A stretch of DNA of 64,000 nt from Streptomyces spiralis (lineage in GTDB: Bacteria; Actinomycetota; Actinomycetes; Streptomycetales; Streptomycetaceae): the NCBI RefSeq assembly GCF_014654675.1, contig NZ_BNBC01000013.1:79542-143541 (forward strand), read 5' to 3'. The position numbers and the translations under genes were made by a program. Positions 46,987-55,364 of this stretch are shown one piece after another (position 1 is the stretch's first letter; each line of letters opens with the position of its first letter). A model generated the notes under the pieces. It was not told where the DNA came from. It made no database searches and saw only the letters and a program-made list of their open reading frames with translations.

Positions 46987-47874
46987 ATGAATGAGCAGTC
47001 CCCCCGAGCCGCGGCGGCCCAGCCGGCCGACCAGTACGTCCTGATCCTGTCCTGCCCGGACAAGCAGGGCATCGTGCACGCCGTGTCGAGCTACCTGTTC
47101 ATGACCGGCTGCAACATCGTGGACAGCCAGCAGTTCGGCGACCAGGACACGGGACTGTTCTTCATGCGGGTCCACTTCTCCGCCGAGGCCCCCGTGACCG
47201 TGGACAAGCTGCGCGCCAGCTTCGCGGCGATCGGCGACTCCTTCGCCATGGACTGGCAGATCCACCGGGCCGACGAGAAGATGCGGGTCGTGCTGATGGT
47301 CAGCAAGTTCGGGCACTGCCTGAACGACCTGCTCTTCCGCGCCCGGATCGGCGCGCTGCCGGTGGAGATCGCGGCGGTGGTGTCCAACCACACCGACTTC
47401 GCGGAGCTGGTGGGGTCGTACGACATTCCCTTCCACCACATCCCGGTGACCCGGGACACCAAGGCCGAGGCCGAGGCGCGGCTGCTGGAGATCGTGCGCG
47501 AGGAGAAGGTCGAGCTGGTCGTCCTCGCCCGCTACATGCAGGTCCTCTCGGACGACCTGTGCAAGCAGCTCAGTGGAAAGATCATCAACATCCACCACTC
47601 CTTCCTGCCGAGCTTCAAGGGCGCCAAGCCGTACCACCAGGCGCACGCCAGGGGCGTGAAGCTGATCGGCGCGACCGCCCACTACGTGACCGCGGACCTC
47701 GACGAAGGCCCGATCATCGAGCAGGAGGTCGAGCGGGTCGGCCACGACGTCACCCCGGACCAACTGGTCGCGGTCGGCCGGGACGTGGAGTGCCAGGCGC
47801 TGGCCCGCGCGGTGAAGTGGCACGCGGAGCGCCGCATCCTGCTCAACGGCCGCCGCACGGTGGTGTTCGCGTAG
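46987..47874 (+). CDS. purU: Formyltetrahydrofolate deformylase
   Basis: A 295-residue hydrolase that releases formate from 10-formyl-THF, balancing one-carbon units and supplying formate for purine synthesis. An N-terminal ACT domain (about 18-95, YVLILSCPDKQGIVHAVSSY) precedes the formyltransferase domain. The catalytic Asn-His-Asp set is visible as IINIHHSFLPSFKGA, ATAHYVTADLDEGPII. The length and order equal E. coli PurU. ATG at 46987. Convergent with the anti-sigma partner gene, and separated by a short gap with no terminator visible. Confidence 0.95.
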   Translation: MNEQSPRAAAAQPADQYVLILSCPDKQGIVHAVSSYLFMTGCNIVDSQQFGDQDTGLFFMRVHFSAEAPVTVDKLRASFAAIGDSFAMDWQIHRADEKMRVVLMVSKFGHCLNDLLFRARIGALPVEIAAVVSNHTDFAELVGSYDIPFHHIPVTRDTKAEAEARLLEIVREEKVELVVLARYMQVLSDDLCKQLSGKIINIHHSFLPSFKGAKPYHQAHARGVKLIGATAHYVTADLDEGPIIEQEVERVGHDVTPDQLVAVGRDVECQALARAVKWHAERRILLNGRRTVVFA

Positions 47875-47910
47875 GGGCACCCGCCCGGTGCCCCCGGGAA
47901 CGGGGGCACC

Positions 47911-49329
47911 TCACATCCGGCTCAGCGACGCCGCCGCGTACAGCACGTCCCTGATCGCCTCCCGGTCGCCGACCTGGCCGACCGCCGCCTCGCGCGGGGC
48001 GATGTGGCCCGCCGCGAGGCGGCAGAACTCCACCCCGTCCAGCGCGACATGGGCCACCTCGTGCTCCGCGGAGCCCACCGCTCCCGGCGAGTCGAGCGGG
48101 ATCAGCCACTCGCCGCCGGCCAGCCCCTCGATCTCCAGCCGCAGGCTGCGGCCGGGCCGTCCGGCGGCCACGAGATGCCGGGTGCGGGCGGGGGAGGCGA
48201 GGCCGGCCCGGCGCCGTACGGCCAGCATGCCCGGCAGCATCCGGGCGGCGAGGTCGATCATCCCGCGCAGATGGCGCGGCGCGGGCGGCTCGTAGGGGTA
48301 GTCGACGGCCTCGGCGATGTCCTCCGCGTGGATCCAGCACTCGAAGGCCCGGTCGAGCAGCGCGTCCCGCAACGGCAGTTCGAAGTCGCCGTACGACACG
48401 GCCGGGGGCGCGTCGGGGGTGGCGTCCGACCCGTCAGTGTCGGTTTCGCCGGCACCACCGACCCCACCGGCGACGGACACCGTCCGTACGAGCGCGTGCG
48501 TCTGCTCCCGCCACGGCATCCGTACGGAGCCGGCCCGGGGAAGGTGCGCGGACCGCCAGTACGCCTCGGTGCGCGCCTCGGGGGTCGGCCCGGCACCGTC
48601 GCCCGTGCCGTCGGCGGCGTCCCCCAGTGGGTCGTCGAGGCCGAGGGCGACCGCGATCAGCCCGTCGACGCTCGTCAGATGCGCGATCACCCCGGCCACG
48701 GTGGTACGGCGGCTCGCCGCGTCCTCGCCGTCGAACCAGCGCAGCCGTACCGGCGCGTCCCACTCGGAGTCCCCGATGTCCTGCAGCAGCGCGTCCAGAC
48801 GCGCGGTCTCCGCGTCGTAGGGCGCAGCCCAGTCGGGCACCGGGAAGCGCGGCGGCCTGCGCTGCAGGCAACTCGCCAGGACGCGGGTGCGCAGACCCGG
48901 GTCGAGGTCGAGGCTCTCGGGGCGGTGCAGCAGGCCGACCGCGTCCCGCAGCCGCAGCGCCTCCTCCGCGCAGCCGCCGCACTCGCCGAGGTGTTCCTCG
49001 ACGGCCGCGGTCTCCTCCGCGGAACAGGCGGCCAGCGCCCAGGCACCGAGGAGCGACTTCAGGACGTGATGCTCCAGCACGGTGCGGCCCTTCGACTCCG
49101 GGCGCGCGGAAGGCTCCGTGGGCTCTGCGAGTTGAGTGATTGCTGATGATTTGTCCGGTTGCTCCGGTGTGGGCAGCGGCAGCCCGCTGTCCTCGACGGA
49201 GACGCGGGGCATGGGTATGCGCGGCGACCGTCCGGGGTCGCCGTGCTCCTCGTTCCCGTTCTTCCCGTCGCCTCCGCCGCCTTCCTCGAAGTGCCCGTCG
49301 CCCTCTTCGTACGGTCCCGCTCCGCTCAT
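47911..49329 (-). CDS. zf-HC2 anti-sigma/MDMPI fusion protein
   Basis: A 472-residue protein partner of the sigma factor upstream. Residues 1-80 are acidic and disordered. A zinc-finger anti-sigma-type segment (about 90-130) has the H-x3-C-x2-C pattern EEHLGECGGC. The rest (about 165-440) matches the mycothiol maleylpyruvate isomerase N-terminal (DinB-like) fold with RTTVAGVIAHLTSVDGLIAV and WIHAEDIAEAV. Such fusions may sense a thiol or metal state through MDMPI and release the sigma factor. The ATG overlaps the sigma stop (ATGA). No transmembrane helix is seen, so the anti-sigma would be soluble. Confidence 0.85.
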   Translation of the reverse strand: MSGAGPYEEGDGHFEEGGGGDGKNGNEEHGDPGRSPRIPMPRVSVEDSGLPLPTPEQPDKSSAITQLAEPTEPSARPESKGRTVLEHHVLKSLLGAWALAACSAEETAAVEEHLGECGGCAEEALRLRDAVGLLHRPESLDLDPGLRTRVLASCLQRRPPRFPVPDWAAPYDAETARLDALLQDIGDSEWDAPVRLRWFDGEDAASRRTTVAGVIAHLTSVDGLIAVALGLDDPLGDAADGTGDGAGPTPEARTEAYWRSAHLPRAGSVRMPWREQTHALVRTVSVAGGVGGAGETDTDGSDATPDAPPAVSYGDFELPLRDALLDRAFECWIHAEDIAEAVDYPYEPPAPRHLRGMIDLAARMLPGMLAVRRRAGLASPARTRHLVAAGRPGRSLRLEIEGLAGGEWLIPLDSPGAVGSAEHEVAHVALDGVEFCRLAAGHIAPREAAVGQVGDREAIRDVLYAAASLSRM

Positions 49330-49907
49330 GCCGCACCCCCGTGTTCGGGCGGCACGCCGAGGACCGCGGCGTCGTGCGCGGTGGACAGGAGCTGGAGGCC
49401 GAGGCGGAGCCGGCGCCGGGCCTCGTCCTCGGTGACGCCGAGGCGGGCGGCGGTCCGGCGGTAGTCGTGGCGCTGGAAGTAGGCCAGTTCCAGGGCGGCG
49501 CGCAGCGGGGCCGGCATGGAGTGGACGATGTAGTCGGCACGGGCGGCGACCGAGGCGCGGCGCACCCTGCCCTCCAGCTCCTCGGCGGAGCCCCCGCCGC
49601 CGCGGACCAGGGCGGCGGTCTCGGTGGTGCGCAGCCGCTGCACGGCGAGGCGGTGGGTGAGCGCGGCCACCCAGGAACGCAGGGGGCCCTGGCGGGGGTC
49701 GTAGGCGTCGGGGTGCTGCCAGACGTGGGTGAAGACCTCGCCGGTGATGCTGTCGGCGGCCTTCTCGTCGCCGAGCACGCGATGCGCGAGGCCGTGCACG
49801 AGCGAGCCGAACCGGTCGTAGAGCTCGCCCAGGGCGGCCGCCTCTCCGCGTGCGAGCCGCTGTTGCATTCCGCGGTCCCAGCGGGGTGGTGCGTCCCTGT
49901 CCGCCAT
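49326..49907 (-). CDS. ECF RNA polymerase sigma factor
   Basis: A 193-residue sigma factor. Region 2 (about 20-85) has LYDRFGSLVHGLAHRVLGDE, with the conserved VFTHVWQHPDAYDPRQGPLRSW; region 4 (about 125-180) has LELAYFQRHDYRRTAARLGV. ATG at 49907 follows AAGGGGG; a start 165 bases upstream would add an unlikely Gln/Arg-rich tail. The cognate partner is the overlapping downstream gene. The syntenic S. coelicolor gene is annotated as a sigma factor. Target promoters are not known. Confidence 0.92.
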   Translation of the reverse strand: MADRDAPPRWDRGMQQRLARGEAAALGELYDRFGSLVHGLAHRVLGDEKAADSITGEVFTHVWQHPDAYDPRQGPLRSWVAALTHRLAVQRLRTTETAALVRGGGGSAEELEGRVRRASVAARADYIVHSMPAPLRAALELAYFQRHDYRRTAARLGVTEDEARRRLRLGLQLLSTAHDAAVLGVPPEHGGAA

Positions 49908-50378
49908 GCGTCCCCCTTCACGCCCGGCCTTGCCGTCCTGCTGCCTACGGCCCTGCCGCCTGCGGTCCTGTTGCCTTGCTGCCCTTGCTGCTTGTGGTCC
50001 CGTTGCCTTGCTTCTGTCCTGGTCCGTCCCGGTCCAGCCTGTCTGTCTGGTCACATCGAATGTAGTCGGCACGTCCTACGGCGCACGCCCCTTTGTTGCA
50101 TTGCGCGCCCCCGGGCGTCCGCAGGTGGTAAAGGCCGTGGTGAAGGCCGGTGGGTGGGGCCGGTGGTGGAGGCCGCACGAGTCGGCCTACCCCGTGCCGT
50201 CGGATCAAGTCTGATCGAACACGAATGAATATGACTGAAACAAGTCCCTTGATGAACGCCGTCGGTTTGTCGTCCGGCGTTTGCGGGAACGGCCGCTGGG
50301 CAGCCGCGCGGACAGAAGTGTAGGAACTGCTTCCGTTTCCGGGCGGTTCCGGGGAATTCCGGCGAGCGGAGGGCAGCC
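49908..50378. other. Divergent region between the sigma and STAS genes
   Basis: A 471-base gap. 49920-50010 has a TGCCTTGCTGCCC-type repetitive run in the sigma leader, and 50205-50290 is AT-richer and may hold the STAS promoter. I cannot assign a sigma consensus with confidence. No ORF is supported. Confidence 0.5.
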
Positions 50379-50747
50379 GTGGTGTTCAAGGTGACCAGCG
50401 ACGGGCAGGGCGAGTGGAGCGTGCTCCAGGTCGCGGGCGAACTGGATCTGGTGACCTCGCCGATGCTGCGCCAACGCATCCACGACGTGGTGGCCGAGGG
50501 CCGGCACGATCTCGTACTGGACCTCTCGGACGTCTTCTTCTGCGACTCCAGCGGCGTCGGCGTCCTCATCGCGGCCCGCCGTCTGATCCGCTCCTGCCAG
50601 GGCCGGCTGCGCCTGATCCTCCCGGCCGGCGGCGCCGTCGACGGCTCCCACGTCAACCGGGTCCTCGGCGCGCTCGGCGTGCGCCGCCTTTTCGACGTCT
50701 ACCCGGACCTCGCGGCGGCCGTGGACGAGGAACCCCTGTCCGCGTGA
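50379..50747 (+). CDS. STAS-domain anti-anti-sigma factor
   Basis: A 122-residue protein of the SpoIIAA/RsbV family. The strand VLQVAGELDLVTSPMLRQRI and the phosphorylatable Ser in VFFCDSSGVGVLIAAR (about 58-60) are intact, so it should be switched by a GHKL kinase/anti-sigma factor. No adjacent sigma factor of the SigB/SigF group is present, but the GHKL-type ATP-binding protein lies 1.2 kb downstream. GTG start at 50379 (50382 is equivalent) after GGCGAGCGGAGG. Confidence 0.9.
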   Translation: MVFKVTSDGQGEWSVLQVAGELDLVTSPMLRQRIHDVVAEGRHDLVLDLSDVFFCDSSGVGVLIAARRLIRSCQGRLRLILPAGGAVDGSHVNRVLGALGVRRLFDVYPDLAAAVDEEPLSA

Positions 50748-50860
50748 CGGTGCGCCAGTACCCGTAGGTGGCACAACCGTGCGTTTCCCACCTGCGGACA
50801 CCTCCGGCGTCGTACGCTCCCTGCCAGACGGAACCCACACGTGAGGCAGCCGGAGAAGAC

Positions 50861-51379
50861 ATGGTCAGCAGCGAGTACGAGCGCAGGATCGCGGCCCGGT
50901 TCGCCGTCTTCGACCAGGACGGCAACGGCTGGATCGACCGCGAGGACTTCAGCGCGGCGGCCAAGTCGCTGCTCGCCGAGTTCGGCACCACAGCCCGCTC
51001 GGACAAGGGACAGGCCCTGTACGCCGGTGCGGAGGCGTTCTGGCAGGGCATGGCCGGGATCGCCGACCGCGACGGCGACCAGCGCATCACGCGTGAGGAG
51101 TTCGTGACCGGCGCGGTCAAGCGGCTGCGCGACAACCCCGAGCGGTTCGCCGAGATCGCCCGCCCCTTCCTGCACGCCGCCCTGGCCGTCGCGGACACCG
51201 ACGGCGACGGGGCCGCCACCGTCGCCGACACCGTGCGCATGCTCAAGGTGCTCGGCGTGGCGGAGGACATCGCTGACGCCACCGCCGCCGCGCTCGACAC
51301 CGACTCCGACGGCAGGGTGGGCGAACAGGACGTCGTCCCCGCCTTCGCCCGCTACTTCACCGTCCCGGAATCGCGCTGA
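50861..51379 (+). CDS. EF-hand calcium-binding protein
   Basis: A 172-residue protein of the calerythrin/sarcoplasmic calcium-binding type with four EF-hand loops: DQDGNGWIDRED (about 19-30), DRDGDQRITREE (about 66-77), DTDGDGAATVAD (about 110-121, with fewer ligands) and DTDSDGRVGEQD (about 144-155). Loops 1, 2 and 4 keep Asp at 1, 3 and 5 and an acid at 12. Streptomyces Cab proteins affect aerial growth through Ca2+ buffering or signalling. The gene stands between the STAS and ATP-binding genes; whether it works with them is unknown. ATG at 50861. Confidence 0.93.
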   Translation: MVSSEYERRIAARFAVFDQDGNGWIDREDFSAAAKSLLAEFGTTARSDKGQALYAGAEAFWQGMAGIADRDGDQRITREEFVTGAVKRLRDNPERFAEIARPFLHAALAVADTDGDGAATVADTVRMLKVLGVAEDIADATAAALDTDSDGRVGEQDVVPAFARYFTVPESR

Positions 51380-51923
51380 GCCTCACCGTCCCGGAACACC
51401 GTTGAAGGACCGGGCGCGACCACGGCGTCCGTGACTGCCTCCGGACGCCGGCGGCCCGAGCCGGATGCGGGTGTCGATGATCGTGGCAATCGGGGGTCGC
51501 GGAGCGTAGTTGCCGGGTCGTTTCGCCGACCGGGCTCGTCACGTCCCGGAGTCGCCGCCCCGCTCCGGTACCTTGTGGGAGATGCGAGAGGTTCGGAGCG
51601 CCGGCCGTCCCGGTGCTGCCCCTGGGGCGGCTCCGGATCCGGCGGTGCGCGCCGCGGCTCGCGAGGTCGGGCGGCCTTCGTCGTCCATCTGTTCGACTCC
51701 CCGTGGCGAGCGTCGCACAGTATGCCGCACGGGTACTCCTTCGCGCGGGAATATGCCCGAAGCGCTTGTTGCGGTGACGGTACGTCAACCATGCTGTCTG
51801 GCAAGTGAGTCACGGTCGGTGACCCTTGCTCTGGCCGTTGTTCTGGCCATGCAGAAAATGGCTACGATCGTGGCCCTCGTGTGGCGCGAGGCTATGTGTC
51901 CGCCGGTTCGGATGGTGTGAGCG
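51380..51923. other. Intergenic region, no supported gene
   Basis: A 544-base stretch with mean GC lower toward its end. Several short ORFs overlap in all frames, none with a ribosome binding site or coding-like composition. CAGAAAATGGCTACGATCGT (51851-51870) contains TACGAT, a good -10 candidate for the following gene. Confidence 0.5.
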
Positions 51924-52508
51924 GTGCAGGTGCTTCAAGTGCAGCTGGAGATCCGGCCCGACCCCGCGGAAGTGGGGCGAGCTCGCAGGTGGGCCCGCTC
52001 GCGGCTCGCCGGGTCGGGGATAGCGTCCGACGAGCCGCTCGCCGAGACGCTGGTCCTGCTCGTCTCCGAGCTCGTCACCAACGCCGTGCTGCACACCGGC
52101 TCTCCGGCCGTGCTCAGACTGTCCCTGCCCGGCGCCACGGGGGAGGGTGCGGCCACCGTGCGCCTGGAGGTGGCGGACGCCAGCACCCGGGCCCCGGTGC
52201 CGCGCTGCGCGGGCGACGACGCCACCAACGGCCGCGGCCTCGCCCTCGTCGACGGCCTCGCGGACCGCTGGGGCTGGAGCGCCGAGGGCGCGGGCAAGCG
52301 CATCTGGTGCGAACTGGACCGCTGTGCACCGCCCCCGCCTCCCGCGGCGACCCCGGCGACCTGCGGCACCCGGACACCGGCGACGGCCGCCGGCGCGGCG
52401 ACACCGTGCGCGGCACCGGTCTGCACGGCCCCGGCATGCGCCACCGCCTACGAGCAACCCGCCCGCACCGGCCCCGCGTTCGACGGACTGGCGTACGAGG
52501 CGGTGTAG
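51924..52508 (+). CDS. GHKL (RsbW-like) ATP-binding regulatory protein
   Basis: A 194-residue protein with the histidine-kinase-like ATPase fold. The N-box is VLLVSELVTNAVLHTGSPAV (about 52-70), the G1 region VRLEVADASTRAPVP, and the G2 box NGRGLALVDGLADRW. The fold matches anti-sigma/serine kinases of Streptomyces. The tail of 60 residues is Ala/Thr/Pro/Cys-rich and disordered. It may phosphorylate the STAS protein upstream, but pairing cannot be proven by position alone. GTG start at 51924, or at 51930. Confidence 0.87.
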   Translation: MQVLQVQLEIRPDPAEVGRARRWARSRLAGSGIASDEPLAETLVLLVSELVTNAVLHTGSPAVLRLSLPGATGEGAATVRLEVADASTRAPVPRCAGDDATNGRGLALVDGLADRWGWSAEGAGKRIWCELDRCAPPPPPAATPATCGTRTPATAAGAATPCAAPVCTAPACATAYEQPARTGPAFDGLAYEAV

Positions 52509-52885
52509 CTCGCCGGGCCGGTGTGCGAGGGGTTTGGCGCCCGGTGCTCCCCGGGGCCGGGGGGTGGGGCGGGTGTGCGCCGGGGGTGCTTCCGTGCGCG
52601 GCCGCTGTGATCCCGGCATAACGGGTAAATCGCTGAACGGCTGTTGACGGTTCGTGTCCGTTTGATCACGCTTGTGGCAGCGATTCGCCGTGAGGGGACG
52701 ACGAGGGCCCGCTTGCCGGAAGCCCTCGACGAGTGTGAGTCGTCAGGTCGGCGTCGGCCGGTCCCTTCAGGACCGAGGGGGGTGGGACCGGAACGCCGGA
52801 ACCGGATGGCGGCGCGCGATGCCGTGCTCGGGGCGGGCATGGGCGCGCCGTCACCCGGACTCACCGTGACCGGGGGACGGGATTC
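52509..52885. other. Intergenic region after the GHKL gene
   Basis: Some 380 bases without a supported gene. It includes CGGGTAAATCGCTGAACGGC, unusual for its lower GC, and overlapping low-quality ORFs. It ends at the inverted DnaA-box hairpin. Confidence 0.5.
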
Positions 52886-52926
52886 CACGTGAATGTTGTC
52901 CACAGGGTGTGGACAACATTCACGTG
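52886..52926. promoter_or_regulatory. 19-bp perfect inverted repeat made of two DnaA boxes
   Basis: CACGTGAATGTTGTCCACA (52886-52904) is exactly repeated in inverse at 52908-52926, with a GGG spacer. Each arm contains TTGTCCACA, the preferred Streptomyces DnaA box (52896-52904 and 52908-52916). The repeat spans the stop of the GlxA-type gene, so it may also be its terminator. Both readings are possible. Confidence 0.7.
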
Positions 52927-53939
52927 CTGGACGAGGGCCTGGACGCGGCGGCCGTCGTGGTGCGGAACGTGCGCCGGTACGCCGTCGGTGTCACCCCGAG
53001 CGCCGCCTGGAGGTGCTGCCGCATCGACGGCGCCGTACCGAACCCCGCGTCCCGCGCCACCTGGTCGACCGACAGATCCGTGGACTCCAGCAGATGGCGG
53101 GCCCGTTCGACGCGCTGCTGGGTGAGCCACTGCCCCGGGCTGACCCCGACCTCCTCACGGAAGCGCCGGGTGAAGGTCCGGACGGACATGGCCTCCTGTT
53201 CGGCCATGTCGCGCAGCTGAATCGGCTCGTGCAGCCGCCCCAGTGCCCATGCGCGCGCGGCGGTCGTCGTGGCCAGCTGCGGGTCCGGAACGGGCCGGTG
53301 GATGTACTGCGCCTGCCCGCCGTCGCGGTGGGGCGGTACGACGGTGCGGCGGGCGACGTCGTTGGCGACCGCGGTGCCGTGGTCGCGGCGCACCATGTGC
53401 AGGCACAGGTCGATCCCGGCCGCGACCCCCGCCGACGTCAGCACGTCGCCGTCGTCGATGAACAGCACGTCCGCGTCGACGTCGATCCGCGGGAAGAGCC
53501 GCTGGAAGTGCTCGGCGTCGGCCCAGTGGGTGGTGGCGGGGCGGCCGTCCAGGTAACCGGCGGCGGCCAGCACGTACACCCCCGTGCAGATGGAGGCGAG
53601 CCGCGTGCCGGGCCGGATGCGGGCGAGCGCGGCGGCCAGCTCGTCGGTCAGCCGGCCCTCCTCGAACACCGGTCCCAGCTCGTACGACGCCGGGACGATC
53701 ACGGTGTCGGCGGTGGCCAGGGCCTCCGGCCCGTGCGCGACCTCGATCGAGAAGTCGGCGTCCGTCTGCACCGGCCCCGGCGGCCGGACCGAGCAGGTGA
53801 CGACCTCGTACAGACGGCGCCCCGCGTCGTCCTTGGGCCGTCCGAAGATCCGGTGCGGGATGCCCAGCTCGAAGGGGAGCAGCCCGTCCAGGGCGAGGAC
53901 GACGACGCGGTGCGGCCGGAACTCCTGCGCAGAACTCAT
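52920..53939 (-). CDS. GlxA family (DJ-1/PfpI-AraC) transcriptional regulator
   Basis: A 339-residue activator. The N-terminal DJ-1/PfpI-like domain (about 10-190) contains VVVLALDGLLPFELGIPHRI and the nucleophile-elbow-like SICTGVYVLAAAG, with the THW after it. The AraC DNA-binding domain (about 220-325) has two helix-turn-helix motifs, including MAEQEAMSVRTFTRRFREEV and VARDAGFGTAPSMRQHLQAA. It diverges from an MFS gene with a dyad between them, so it likely controls that gene. Its 3' end overlaps the DnaA-box hairpin. ATG start at 53939. Confidence 0.93.
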   Translation of the reverse strand: MSSAQEFRPHRVVVLALDGLLPFELGIPHRIFGRPKDDAGRRLYEVVTCSVRPPGPVQTDADFSIEVAHGPEALATADTVIVPASYELGPVFEEGRLTDELAAALARIRPGTRLASICTGVYVLAAAGYLDGRPATTHWADAEHFQRLFPRIDVDADVLFIDDGDVLTSAGVAAGIDLCLHMVRRDHGTAVANDVARRTVVPPHRDGGQAQYIHRPVPDPQLATTTAARAWALGRLHEPIQLRDMAEQEAMSVRTFTRRFREEVGVSPGQWLTQQRVERARHLLESTDLSVDQVARDAGFGTAPSMRQHLQAALGVTPTAYRRTFRTTTAAASRPSSST

Positions 53940-53950
53940 GCCCCGATCCT

Positions 53951-53989
53951 AGTGGCCCGATCCTTACGAATGCTGTCCTTCGGGCCACT
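53951..53989. promoter_or_regulatory. Divergent operator candidate
   Basis: AGTGGCCCG (53951-53959) and CGGGCCACT (53981-53989) form a perfect 9-bp inverted repeat with a 21-base spacer in the 84-bp gap between the GlxA-type gene and the MFS gene. Half-sites on the same helix face suit an AraC-type dimer. Confidence 0.5.
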
Positions 53990-54023
53990 CGATGTGCGCG
54001 GCCCGGCACCGCAAGCTGGTGAC

Positions 54024-55355
54024 GTGACCCAGACAACCGACACCGCCGCCGCCCCGGCCACAGCCGCGGAGGGCACACCTTCCGGCAGGAAGGGCACCCA
54101 CCGCGTCCACCGCGCCTGGTTCGTCGCCGCCGTCACCTTCGTGACGATCATCGGCGCCGCCGCCTTCCGCTCCCTGCCCGGACTGCTCATCGACCCGCTG
54201 AACCACGACTTCGGCTGGTCGCGCGGCACGATCGGTGCGGCGGTCTCCATCAACCTCGCGCTGTACGGGCTGACGGCCCCCTTCGCGGCCGCGCTGATGG
54301 ACCGCTTCGGCATCCGGCGGGTCGTAGCGGCGGCGCTGACGGTGATCGCGCTCGGCTCGGGGCTGACGGTGTGGATGACGGCCGCCTGGCAGTTGCTGCT
54401 GTGCTGGGGCCTGCTGGTCGGCCTCGGCACCGGCTCGATGGCGCTGGCCTTCGCCGCGACGGTCACCAACCGGTGGTTCACCGAGCGACGGGGCCTGGTC
54501 ACCGGCATCCTCACCGCGGCCTCCGCCTCCGGCCAGCTGATCTTCCTGCCCCTGCTGTCCTGGATCGTCGAGAAGCACGGCTGGCGCCCGGCGTCCGTCA
54601 CGGTCGCCCTCGCCGCCCTCGCGGTCGTCCCCTTCGTCTGGCTGCTGCTGCGCGACCACCCGGCCGACGTGGGCGTACGGCCGTACGGCGCAACGGAGTT
54701 CGTGCCGAAGCCCGAGCCGGTGCCGGGAGCCGCGCGCCGGGCCGTGACCGTCCTGTTCTCCGCGGTGCGCACCGGCCCCTTCTGGCTGCTGGCCGGCACC
54801 TTCGCGATCTGCGGCGCCTCCACCAACGGCCTGATCCAGACCCACTTCGTGCCCGCCGCCCACGACCACGGCATGCCCATCACGGCGGCGGCCTCCCTGC
54901 TCGCGGTCATCGGCGTGTTCGACGTGGCCGGCACGATCGCCTCCGGCTGGTTCACCGACCGCTTCGAGCCGCGCCGTCTGCTGGCGGTCTACTACGCCCT
55001 GCGCGGGATCTCCCTGCTGTTCCTGCCGATGCTGCTGGCGCCGAACGTGCACCCGCCGATGATCTTCTTCATCGTCTTCTACGGCCTGGACTGGGTCGCC
55101 ACCGTCCCGCCCACGCTCGCCCTGTGCCGTGAGCAGTACGGCGAGGACAGCGCGATCGTCTTCGGCTGGGTCCTCGCCTCCCACCAGGTCGGCGCCGCCC
55201 TGGTCGCCTTCATCGGCGGTGTCGTACGGGACGTGACCGGCTCGTACGACATGGTCTGGTACGCCGCCGGAGCACTGTGCGCGGCGGCGGCGCTGATGGC
55301 CCTGGTCATCCGGCGGACTCCGGCCGCGCCGGAACTCGCGGTGGCGACCGCCTAG
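54024..55355 (+). CDS. MFS transporter (OFA/YhjX-like)
   Basis: A 443-residue transporter with 12 helices in two halves: AWFVAAVTFVTIIGAAAFRS, then the A-motif ALMDRFGIRRVV and GTGSMALAFAATVTNRWFTE, typical of the oxalate/formate and monocarboxylate branch. The second half starts FWLLAGTFAICGASTNGLIQ. GTG start at 54024, 84 bases from the divergent GlxA-type regulator that probably controls it. Convergent with the monooxygenase gene nine bases away, without a terminator hairpin. The substrate is unknown. Confidence 0.9.
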   Translation: MTQTTDTAAAPATAAEGTPSGRKGTHRVHRAWFVAAVTFVTIIGAAAFRSLPGLLIDPLNHDFGWSRGTIGAAVSINLALYGLTAPFAAALMDRFGIRRVVAAALTVIALGSGLTVWMTAAWQLLLCWGLLVGLGTGSMALAFAATVTNRWFTERRGLVTGILTAASASGQLIFLPLLSWIVEKHGWRPASVTVALAALAVVPFVWLLLRDHPADVGVRPYGATEFVPKPEPVPGAARRAVTVLFSAVRTGPFWLLAGTFAICGASTNGLIQTHFVPAAHDHGMPITAAASLLAVIGVFDVAGTIASGWFTDRFEPRRLLAVYYALRGISLLFLPMLLAPNVHPPMIFFIVFYGLDWVATVPPTLALCREQYGEDSAIVFGWVLASHQVGAALVAFIGGVVRDVTGSYDMVWYAAGALCAAAALMALVIRRTPAAPELAVATA

Positions 55356-55364
55356 TCCACCGGC

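Noticed and set aside
46344..47874. Toxin-antitoxin or immunity pair
   Set aside because: The unknown 166-residue protein has no toxin-like partner. Its neighbour is purU, separated by a hairpin.
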